Below, piece after piece: positions 6,565 through 12,562 of a DNA stretch of 12,562 bases. Source of the DNA: an uncultured Bacilli bacterium (GTDB taxonomy: Bacteria > Bacillota_I > Bacilli_A > RF39 > UBA660); NCBI GenBank assembly GCA_944331885.1, contig CALVJF010000013.1, forward strand, positions 1-12,562, written 5' to 3'. Positions within the stretch are counted from its first letter, which is position 1. Each line of letters begins with the position of its first letter. The notes beneath the pieces are model-generated. The model was given only the letters and a program-made list of their open reading frames with translations. It was not told the DNA's origin and made no database searches. Position numbers and translations under genes: made by a program.

Positions 6565-8520
6565 ATGAAAGAAAAATTTTGGAAGAATTATAAGTTTTGG
6601 TTAATTATATTTTTACTTATAATAGTTTTTATGGGTGGTTATTACTATTTTAGTCACAAAGCTAATAGTGAAGTAGAAAGAATTATTAGTATTGTTGAAA
6701 AGCAATCGAAATTAGAAAGTAATTTATCAGCAAGTGGGTATACTTTTGATAATCCTAATATTGTTTTAGATCCATATGAAAATGCTCCTTTATCAGCATT
6801 AGTGATGTTTGAAACTGATAGGGAAGAAGAAGTAACTATTACTGTAGTTGGAAAAGATGAACTAAGTACTTTTGAACAAACTTTTGAAGCAGCTAAAGAG
6901 CATTATATTCCAGTTTATGGTTTATATGCTGATACTTTAAATGAGGTAATAATTAAAGTTGGGGAGAAGAAAAAAACAATAAATATTCAAACTGATCCTT
7001 TACCAGAAAATTTTATATTGCCAACGAAAGTGAAGGCTGAAAAAGAAAAGTTAACGAATGATTTGTATTTTTTCACGCCATCTAGTGTTGGGTATACATG
7101 TGCATATGATGTAAATGGCGATGTAAGATGGTATTTAAGTAGTTATGCTTTGTGGAAGGTAGATCGTTTAGAAAATGGGCATTTGATGTTAAGTACTGAA
7201 CGCCCTGTTAACTCTCCTTATTATATGACCGGTATGTATGAAATGGATTTGCTGGGTAAAGTATATAATGAATATAGTTTAAGGGGTGGTTATCACCATG
7301 ATTACTTTGAAATGGAAAATGGTAATTTCTTAATTGCTAGTGATGAATTTAATAATGCCGATGGGACTGTAGAAGATATTGTTGTAGAAATGGATCGAGA
7401 AACTGGGAAAATTGTTAAAACTTTTGATTTAAAAGATGTTTTAAATATGGAAGATGGTAAAAGTGCATCTTGGATAAATTATGATTGGTTTCATAACAAT
7501 TCAGTTTGGTATGATAAAGCTACAAATTCTATAACTTTGTCTGGGCGTCATAAAGATGCGGTAATTAATATAGATTATGAGACTGGAGAATTAAATTGGA
7601 TTATTGGTGATCCAACAAATTGGAATGAAGAATATCAAAAGTATTTCTTTAAACCTGTTGGTGATGGTGAATTTGAGTGGCAATGGAGTCAACATGCAGC
7701 AATGATTACACCTGAAGGTTATGTATTTATATTAGATAATGGTAATAATAAATCTAAAATTGAAAGTGAATATGTTAAAGCTGAAGATAGTTATACAAGA
7801 GGAGTAATGTATAAAATTGATACAGAAAAAATGACAATTGAACAAGTATGGGAATATGGTAAAGAAAGAGGTAGTGATTATTATTCTCCTTATATTTCTG
7901 ATGTAGATTATTTGGCTAAAAATCATTATATTGTTCACTCAGGAGGAATTTCATATAAGGATGGTATTGTGCAAAATGAACCAGCAGGTCTTGCTGGAGC
8001 TGATGAATTAAGAAGTATTACAACTGAATTATTAAATGATAAAGTTATTTTTGAAATTACTTTGCCAACTAATAATTATCGAGTAGAAAAAATGCCAGTT
8101 TATGTTGGAAATGATTTTACTTTAGGAAAAGCAGAAATTAAAGGTGATTTAGGTGAAACTAAAGTTGATAGTGAACACTTTGGATTATTATTAAATATTA
8201 ATAAAATTGATAAGGAATATGAAAATCATAATATAACATTTAATAAAGAGTATGATCGTTTAGTTTTTAAAGGCCAATTTAAAAAAGGAACTGATGTCAA
8301 ACTATATTTAGTTGATGGATTAAAGTCTAATATTTATAATGTATCTGTTAGTAAAAAGCCTTATACTGCTTTATGTGTTGATATATTTACAGAAGAGGAA
8401 AATGAAAATGGAATTGTTGTTACGAAATATATTAACGAAGTTAATTTAAAAGGTAAGTATAAAATATATGTTGAAATTGAAGGAAAACTTTATAATACAG
8501 AAGAGTACGTAGAATTTTAA
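6565..8520 (+). CDS. Membrane-anchored aryl-sulfate sulfotransferase (ASST)
   Basis: The start is ATG 6565, six bases after GAGGTG. The longer frame from TTG 6523 would run through the promoter. The product is 651 residues. A hydrophobic segment (about 11-29) without a lipobox Cys anchors it outside the membrane. Residues about 40-145 fit the N-terminal beta domain of ASST, and about 155-500 the propeller domain. ASST moves sulfate from one phenolic sulfate ester to another phenol through a sulfo-histidine, without PAPS. Motifs match: GYHHDYFEM (H244/H245), DWFHNN (H310), SGRHKDA (R328, exactly 18 residues after H310 as in the E. coli enzyme), and WSQHAAM (H377, the likely sulfated His), followed by LDNGN. 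The C-terminal ~150 residues look like extra beta structure. The disulfide partners DsbL/DsbI found beside the E. coli gene are absent here, and the protein has only two Cys far apart. Natural substrates are unknown. Confidence 0.9.
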   Translation: MKEKFWKNYKFWLIIFLLIIVFMGGYYYFSHKANSEVERIISIVEKQSKLESNLSASGYTFDNPNIVLDPYENAPLSALVMFETDREEEVTITVVGKDELSTFEQTFEAAKEHYIPVYGLYADTLNEVIIKVGEKKKTINIQTDPLPENFILPTKVKAEKEKLTNDLYFFTPSSVGYTCAYDVNGDVRWYLSSYALWKVDRLENGHLMLSTERPVNSPYYMTGMYEMDLLGKVYNEYSLRGGYHHDYFEMENGNFLIASDEFNNADGTVEDIVVEMDRETGKIVKTFDLKDVLNMEDGKSASWINYDWFHNNSVWYDKATNSITLSGRHKDAVINIDYETGELNWIIGDPTNWNEEYQKYFFKPVGDGEFEWQWSQHAAMITPEGYVFILDNGNNKSKIESEYVKAEDSYTRGVMYKIDTEKMTIEQVWEYGKERGSDYYSPYISDVDYLAKNHYIVHSGGISYKDGIVQNEPAGLAGADELRSITTELLNDKVIFEITLPTNNYRVEKMPVYVGNDFTLGKAEIKGDLGETKVDSEHFGLLLNINKIDKEYENHNITFNKEYDRLVFKGQFKKGTDVKLYLVDGLKSNIYNVSVSKKPYTALCVDIFTEEENENGIVVTKYINEVNLKGKYKIYVEIEGKLYNTEEYVEF

Positions 8521-8523
8521 AAT

Positions 8524-8570
8524 AAAAAAGAAATACTAAAGGGCTTGACCTTGATAAGTATTTCTTTTTT
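8524..8570. terminator. Bidirectional terminator between convergent genes
   Basis: A 14-bp perfect stem pairs 8524-8537 with 8557-8570, around a 19-nt loop. The arms are A6-G-AAATACT and its complement ending in T6, so U-tracts exist on both strands. The whole 3' arm and the loop lie inside the last codons of ytqA, so that protein's C-terminal residues are dictated by the terminator. Confidence 0.8.
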
Positions 8571-9453
8571 GCATTTCTATATCAATATCATTTAAGACAC
8601 AAAATTTTTTTAATAACCAAGTTGGTGTGATTAAATCTTCTTTTTTGGGATCACCAGTAATACGGTGAATGACAATTTCTGGTCTTAAGTTTTCTAGTTG
8701 ATTAATTACTATATCGATATATTCTTCTTTAGATAATATTTTAAAGGGCTTTATTTGATATAAATCATTTAAAGGGGTATTTTTTAAAATATGAAGCATG
8801 TGAATTTTAAGGCCATGGATTGGTAACTTGTTTAAAAATTTTACTGTATTAATCATATCTTCTTTTGTCTCGCCTGGTAGGCCATTAATTATATGGACGA
8901 CAACTTTAATATTGTTGTTAGCAAGTTTGTAGACCATAGCTGTAAAATTTTCTAAGGTGTGGCCGCGGTTAATAAATTTTAATGTTTTTTCATGAATAGA
9001 TTGTAAGCCCAATTCAATTGTTAAATCAGTTTTAGTATTTAATTCTTTTAAATAATTAAGTGTTTCTTCACTAATAGCATCACTTCTGGTAGCAATATTT
9101 AAGCCAATAACATTTGGTAAATTAAGGATACTTTCGTATTTTTCTTTTAAAATAGGTAATGGTGCATAGGTATTGGTATTAGCTTGAAAATAACCAATAT
9201 AATAAGCATCTGGCCATTTTTTGCTCATAATATCTTTAACTTTATTAAATTGGGTTATTAAGTCTTCTGTAACATCACCAGCAAAGTCACCACTACCTTT
9301 AGGAGAGCAAAAAATACAACCAGTTCCATTTTTCTTGTTAGGGCAAGAAAAACCAGCATTTAAACTTACTTTAAAAACTTTTTTGTGATATTTATTTTTA
9401 TAGTAATAATTTAAGGTATGATATCTTTTATTATCTAAAGAATATTTAAACAT
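8536..9453 (-). CDS. ytqA: Radical SAM protein, TIGR01212/YtqA (MnmL) family
   Basis: The start is the ATG at 9453 (minus strand) with SD GTGGTGA (9464-9458). The product is 305 residues, close to B. subtilis YtqA and E. coli YhcC. The cluster motif is the atypical one of this family, C37-x8-C46-x2-C49 (FSCPNKKNGTGCIFC), and not CxxxCxxC. Other family marks are an N-terminal KVSLNAGFSCPN, GYFQANTNTY, IATRSDAI, IELGLQSIHEKTL, NRGHT, HIINGLPGET, KIHMLHILKNTPL and IHRITGDP. B. subtilis YtqA has been linked, from memory of recent work, to the aminomethyl branch of mnm5s2U34 tRNA wobble modification together with the methyltransferase YtqB. No ytqB is next to it here. It is divergent from the GH31 gene with a separate promoter. 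The C-terminus overlaps the bidirectional terminator. Confidence 0.93.
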   Translation of the reverse strand: MFKYSLDNKRYHTLNYYYKNKYHKKVFKVSLNAGFSCPNKKNGTGCIFCSPKGSGDFAGDVTEDLITQFNKVKDIMSKKWPDAYYIGYFQANTNTYAPLPILKEKYESILNLPNVIGLNIATRSDAISEETLNYLKELNTKTDLTIELGLQSIHEKTLKFINRGHTLENFTAMVYKLANNNIKVVVHIINGLPGETKEDMINTVKFLNKLPIHGLKIHMLHILKNTPLNDLYQIKPFKILSKEEYIDIVINQLENLRPEIVIHRITGDPKKEDLITPTWLLKKFCVLNDIDIEMQKRNTYQGQAL

Positions 9454-9470
9454 GTTATCACCACTTAAAT

Positions 9471-9500
9471 ATTATATTTGATTTGTTTATTGTTTTGCAA
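9471..9500 (-). promoter_or_regulatory. Promoter for ytqA
   Basis: On the minus strand, TTGCAA (9500-9495), an 18-nt spacer, then a perfect TATAAT (9476-9471). The predicted start near 9464 is the first base of the SD. Confidence 0.72.
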
Positions 9501-9518
9501 TGCTTTTTTTGATATTAT
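9490..9518 (+). promoter_or_regulatory. Promoter for the GH31 gene
   Basis: TTGTTT (9490-9495), a 17-nt spacer ending in TGA, and TATTAT (9513-9518), giving an extended -10. Its -35 touches the -35 of the divergent ytqA promoter, so the two promoters are back to back and may interfere. The predicted start near 9525 is one base before the SD. Confidence 0.65.
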
Positions 9519-9539
9519 TATTATAGAGGGTGATTGTAA

Positions 9540-12023
9540 ATGGCAAAATTAGGTGCACACTTTCATATAGATTATGGGAAAGCTCGTAGTAAGGAGCAAG
9601 TTATTTTTAAGGGAGAAAAATATCGTATTACTATTTTAAGTGATTTGTTAGTTAGATTAGAATATGATGATAATGGTAAATTTGAGGATCGACCAACAGA
9701 ATTAGCTTTATTTCGAGATTTTGATATTCCAAAATTTCGAGTAGAAGAGGATGAACGTTTTTTAGTTATTACAACAAAATATTTTTCTTTAGAATATGAA
9801 AAAAATAAACCATTTATGGGGCCTAAATATGCACCTGAAGGATATTTTAAAATTTCATTATTAGATACAGATAAGGTTTGGTATTTTGGTCATCCAGAAG
9901 CTCGTAATTTCTATGGAGTAGTGGCTAATTTAGATAGAACTGTAACTTATGAGCAGGAATTAGAGAAATTAAATGTAGAAAATGTTAAGAAAAGAGTTGT
10001 TAAGACTGTTAAGGATATAATTGTGAAAAATAAGGGATTATATTCCACAGATGGCTTTGCTTCAATAGATGATTCAAAATCGATGATTATTTTAGAAGAT
10101 GGTTCTCTTAGCCGTGAGGAAAGAGAAAAGATAGACACTTATGTATTTTTATATAAAAATGATTTTGGTTATTGTTTACGTGATTATTTTAAACTTACTG
10201 GGCAACCAGCTTTAATACCGAGATATGCTCTTGGAATATGGTGGAATAGAGATAAGATTTATAATTATCAGAGTATTAAAGATTTAATGACAGATTTTAA
10301 TCGTAATCATATTCCTTTTAGTGTTTTATTATTAGGTGAAACGTGGCATCAAAAAGATAAAGCTAATTGGCGTAGATATAAGACTGGTTATACATTTAAT
10401 CCAGATTTATTTATTAATCCGAGAGATTTTATTACTTATTTGCATGATCGAGGTATTAAAATAGGATTAAATATTGATCCACACGAGGGAATATATCCTC
10501 ATGAACCTAAATTTGCGGAAATTGCTGCCTTATTAAATATTAATGACAAATCAACAATTCCTTTTAATGTTTTTGATAATACTATTTTAAATATTTATTT
10601 TAATAAATTAATATTGCCATTGTATAATGTTGGAGTCGATTTCTTTTGGTTAGATTATTATAATCCTGATGATAGAGTTACTATGGATGCATTAAATTAT
10701 TATCATTTTAATGATTATAAACGTTTTACAAATCAAAGAGGAATGATTTTAGCTCGTAATTCAAGGATTGCTGCCCATCGTTATCCTGTTCATTATTCAG
10801 GTCAAACTATTGTTAGTTGGAAAACTTTGAGTACATTACCTTATTATAATTCGACTAGCTCTAATATTGGTTTATCCTGGTGGAGTCATGACATTGGTGG
10901 ATATAAAGATGGTATTGAAGATTCGGAGTTATATGTTAGATATGTACAATTAGGAACTTTTAGTCCAATATTTAGATTTGCAGCTAAGTATGGACACTAT
11001 TATAAAAGGGAACCATGGAAATGGGATGTTCAGACTTTAAATATAGTTCGTGAATATTGTGTATTAAGACACAGATTAATTCCTTATTTGTATGGTGAAG
11101 CGTACAAGTATCATAAAACTGGGTTACCTTTAATACAGCCTTTATATTATAATTATCCAGAAATATATGATGAACCTGTATATAAAAATGAATATTATTT
11201 TGGTACGGAGTTATTTGTAGCACCTATAACTAATAAAAAAGATAATGTTATGGGAAGAGCTGTTGAAAGAGTTTTTTTACCAGAAGGAACATGGTATGAT
11301 TTTAAAACAGGGAAAAAATTTCCCGGTAATAAAAGGTATGTGGTATTTTACAAAGATGAAGATTATCCAGTATTTGCTAAAAGCGGTTCAATAATACCTC
11401 TGGCTGATTTAGAAGAAAATATAAATAATACTAATTCGCCTAAAGCAATGGAAATACATATTTTTCCTGGCAAAAGTAATATATACAATTTGTACGAAGA
11501 TGATGGTTATAGTAGTTTATATAAAGATGGCTATTATATTGTTACAAGGATTGATTATAATTATCTAGCAAATAACTTTACAGTAATTATTCGTCCCGTT
11601 GAAGGTAAAAGTGGTATAATTCCTGATAAGAGAGATTATCGCATTAGGTTTAGAAATACTCGTGAAGCAGATGAAGTAGTTGTTATGTTAGGAAAGGATG
11701 CAATTCCTTCTACAAGTTATGTTGAAGATAATGATTTTATAGTTGAGATTAAGGCGGTTCCGACAACACAACAACTTACTATTAATTGTAAAGGAAAAAA
11801 TATTGAAATTGATGCTGTTCGTATAATCAATGAAGATCTTGATGCAATTATAAGTGATTTACAAATTGAAACAAGATTGAAAGAAATGATTTCAGATATT
11901 ATTTTTGGCGATTTACCAATTGATAAAAAGAGAATTGAAATAAGAAAATTACGTAAAAAAGGTCTAAGTGGAATATTTATTAGGATGTTCATTAAGTTGT
12001 TAGAATATACTGCTGAATTATAA
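9540..12023 (+). CDS. GH31 glycosidase-like protein with substituted acid/base residue
   Basis: ATG 9540 follows GAGGGTGA (9526-9533). The product is 827 residues with no signal peptide, so it is cytoplasmic. The layout is GH31: N-terminal beta-sandwich (about 1-225), (beta/alpha)8 barrel (about 226-555), C-terminal beta domains, and an unusual helical tail (about 765-827). The nucleophile is D372 in FFWLDYY. The acid/base Asp, normally in RYPxxxSGDT, is Gln here: R414-YPVHYSG-Q422-T. The usual DMDWH substrate-binding motif reads G266-E-T-W-H, and the usual R-x-H after the HDIGG motif (D451) reads R479-F-A. Nucleophile, R414 and D451 are kept. GH31 enzymes hydrolyse or transfer alpha-linked sugars by double displacement. 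With the acid/base gone it may act only on substrates with good leaving groups, have shifted specificity, or be a pseudoenzyme. The frame is intact throughout, so it is under selection. Family call firm, activity uncertain. Confidence 0.92.
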   Translation: MAKLGAHFHIDYGKARSKEQVIFKGEKYRITILSDLLVRLEYDDNGKFEDRPTELALFRDFDIPKFRVEEDERFLVITTKYFSLEYEKNKPFMGPKYAPEGYFKISLLDTDKVWYFGHPEARNFYGVVANLDRTVTYEQELEKLNVENVKKRVVKTVKDIIVKNKGLYSTDGFASIDDSKSMIILEDGSLSREEREKIDTYVFLYKNDFGYCLRDYFKLTGQPALIPRYALGIWWNRDKIYNYQSIKDLMTDFNRNHIPFSVLLLGETWHQKDKANWRRYKTGYTFNPDLFINPRDFITYLHDRGIKIGLNIDPHEGIYPHEPKFAEIAALLNINDKSTIPFNVFDNTILNIYFNKLILPLYNVGVDFFWLDYYNPDDRVTMDALNYYHFNDYKRFTNQRGMILARNSRIAAHRYPVHYSGQTIVSWKTLSTLPYYNSTSSNIGLSWWSHDIGGYKDGIEDSELYVRYVQLGTFSPIFRFAAKYGHYYKREPWKWDVQTLNIVREYCVLRHRLIPYLYGEAYKYHKTGLPLIQPLYYNYPEIYDEPVYKNEYYFGTELFVAPITNKKDNVMGRAVERVFLPEGTWYDFKTGKKFPGNKRYVVFYKDEDYPVFAKSGSIIPLADLEENINNTNSPKAMEIHIFPGKSNIYNLYEDDGYSSLYKDGYYIVTRIDYNYLANNFTVIIRPVEGKSGIIPDKRDYRIRFRNTREADEVVVMLGKDAIPSTSYVEDNDFIVEIKAVPTTQQLTINCKGKNIEIDAVRIINEDLDAIISDLQIETRLKEMISDIIFGDLPIDKKRIEIRKLRKKGLSGIFIRMFIKLLEYTAEL

Positions 12024-12032
12024 AAAGCACTA

Positions 12033-12036
12033 TTTA
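12033..12036. repeat. Target-site duplication TTTA, left copy
   Basis: TTTA lies just outside the left repeat and recurs in direct orientation at 12153-12156 just outside the right repeat. A plain hairpin would give TAAA opposite TTTA, so the direct copy argues for duplication on insertion. Confidence 0.78.
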
Positions 12037-12072
12037 TGATGTGAACCCCGTTTAGGAGACATCAATAAAAAA
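12037..12072 (+). repeat. Left terminal inverted repeat of the MITE
   Basis: The 36-bp repeat starts TGATGTGAACCCC and ends GACATCAATAAAAAA. It matches the right repeat, read on the minus strand, at 28 of 36 positions with all eight differences in the outer 20. Confidence 0.82.
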
Positions 12073-12116
12073 GCAGCATATTAAAAAGAGAAAATTATTT
12101 TTCTCTTTTTGTGTGG

Positions 12117-12152
12117 TTTTTTATTGATGTCTACTCTATGGGATGCAGTTCA
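12117..12152 (-). repeat. Right terminal inverted repeat of the MITE
   Basis: Read on the minus strand from 12152 it begins TGAACTGCATCCC and ends with the same GACATCAATAAAAAA as the left repeat. Confidence 0.82.
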
Positions 12153-12156
12153 TTTA
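12153..12156. repeat. Target-site duplication TTTA, right copy
   Basis: This is the second direct copy of TTTA, abutting the 3' arm of the terminator stem at 12157. One of the two copies would have formed the original tetraloop. Confidence 0.78.
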
Positions 12157-12168
12157 TAGTGCTTTTTT

Positions 12169-12562
12169 TTAGTTTGTTGAATATAAACGATATAAGTTGA
12201 TAGAAGGGTGATTAAAAAATCTAATTTCCCAACCACTTGTACCAATTCCTGAAGATATAAACAATTCAGTTTCGTTTATTTTATAGTAACTTTCATAATA
12301 TTTTTTGCTTCCTATGGGTGTATATACAGCTCCGATAAATGGGAAACGTACTTGTCCACCATGAGAGTGTCCACTTAAAACTAGGTCTGGCTTGCTATTG
12401 ATAATGTCTATAATTGAATCTGGCTCGTGTAAAATAACTAAACGAAAATTAGTGTTATTAGGGTTTAATATACTGTAATCCGGTGAATCAGAGATACTTG
12501 ATGGGAAGCCATATATAGTAATTGGAGTTTCACTATTATAGTAAATATCTTGTGATTCATTG
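12169..12562 (-). CDS. Calcineurin-like metallophosphoesterase, C-terminal part (partial)
   Basis: The minus-strand frame enters from the right edge (first full codon 12561-12559) and ends at TAA (12171-12169); about 130 C-terminal residues are visible. They contain the late metal-binding motifs of the calcineurin-like family: LHEPD, then SGHSHGGQVRFP (GHxH), then the family's closing SSGIGTSG before RFFNHPSINLYRL. This arrangement is that of the YkuE-type membrane-associated phosphoesterases of Firmicutes (usual length 270-300). The N-terminal half, with the DxH and GNHD motifs and any membrane anchor, lies outside the window. The substrate is not known from the sequence. The stop codon abuts the T-run of the terminator shared with GH31. 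Confidence 0.9.
   Translation of the reverse strand, partial: NESQDIYYNSETPITIYGFPSSISDSPDYSILNPNNTNFRLVILHEPDSIIDIINSKPDLVLSGHSHGGQVRFPFIGAVYTPIGSKKYYESYYKINETELFISSGIGTSGWEIRFFNHPSINLYRLYSTN

Larger units (their letters stand above)
12037..12152. mobile_element. 116-bp miniature inverted-repeat element (MITE) in the terminator loop
   Basis: The element has 36-bp imperfect terminal inverted repeats (12037-12072 and 12152-12117 on the opposite strand) that match at 28 of 36 positions without gaps, including the inner 16 bases. The ends begin TGA and contain a CCC block and AGACATCAA, which recall IS3-family (IS150-type) ends; this family assignment is from memory. It is flanked by the direct repeat TTTA. 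The centre is another palindrome, a 12-bp stem at 12083-12094 and 12099-12110 with TTAT loop and T-rich end, so the element carries its own terminator-like hairpin. There is no ORF, so it would need a transposase in trans. Confidence 0.82.
12022..12170. terminator. Bidirectional terminator split by a mobile element
   Basis: The arm AAAAAGCACTA (12022-12032) pairs perfectly with TAGTGCTTTTT (12157-12167), then the T-run reaches 12170. Removing the inserted element and one TTTA copy leaves an 11-bp hairpin with a TTTA tetraloop and A/T tails on both strands, serving the convergent GH31 and phosphoesterase genes. Both stop codons touch the hairpin. The arms can still pair around the insertion. 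Confidence 0.85.

Noticed and set aside
12022..12170. A 6S-RNA-like rod-shaped non-coding RNA
   Set aside because: The long rod with a central bubble first suggested this. The exact TTTA direct repeats, the ungapped 36-bp inverted repeats and the perfect restored terminator are explained better by an insertion, and no promoter precedes it.
1..12562. TGA read as Trp (mycoplasma code)
   Set aside because: TGA closes the genes at 2220 and 3842 right where the next promoter or overlapping gene begins, and all conserved Trp positions are TGG.
1..12562. tRNA, rRNA or CRISPR arrays
   Set aside because: I looked in all intergenic gaps and saw no cloverleaf, rRNA core or spaced direct repeats. The gaps are short and filled by promoters, terminators, the attenuator and the MITE.

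Overview
The window is very AT-rich (roughly 28% G+C by eye). It has strong purine-rich Shine-Dalgarno (SD) sites, short A/T-tailed terminators and standard stop usage: TGA ends two genes and Trp is TGG, so this is genetic code 11 and not mycoplasma code 4. Together with hypothetical membrane-anchored proteins, a GH31 glycosidase and an aryl-sulfate sulfotransferase, this suggests an uncultured gut low-GC Firmicute/Tenericute (RF39- or Erysipelotrichia-like Bacilli). The taxonomy is inference. No stretch over 300 bases lacks a gene. The two longest gaps, 2221-2441 and 12024-12168, hold the most interesting non-coding structure.

Left part (1-2220): the 3' end of an unrecognised gene, a membrane-anchored acidic protein (411-1103) and an unrecognised 350-residue helical protein (1168-2220). 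Each appears to be its own transcription unit.

Attenuator and peptidase-like operon (2217-4713): a near-consensus promoter drives a 20-codon histidine-rich leader ORF (2266-2328). It is followed by four mutually exclusive RNA pairings that end in an intrinsic terminator. Behind it lie two overlapping genes: a peptidase S51/class I amidotransferase-like protein with altered catalytic residues, and an S66 LD-carboxypeptidase/MccF-type serine peptidase with its triad intact. I read this as a ribosome-mediated attenuation system controlling a peptidase-like operon. It is the strongest candidate here for an undescribed system.

Middle (4703-8570): a single-pass hypothetical protein, an XRE-type regulator fused to a membrane anchor and outer domain, and a membrane-anchored aryl-sulfate sulfotransferase. 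Each has its own promoter and most have their own terminator. A bidirectional terminator separates the sulfotransferase from the convergent radical SAM gene ytqA (mnmL).

Right part (8536-12562): ytqA and a GH31 glycosidase diverge from one 86-bp promoter region. The GH31 keeps its nucleophile but has Gln at the acid/base position and other substitutions in the -1 subsite. Between GH31 and a convergent metallophosphoesterase gene, the shared terminator hairpin carries a 116-bp miniature inverted-repeat element inserted exactly in its loop, with a TTTA target duplication.

Most promoters have an extended -10 (TGn) and place the predicted transcription start at, or a few bases before, the first base of the SD. 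This gives very short 5' leaders.
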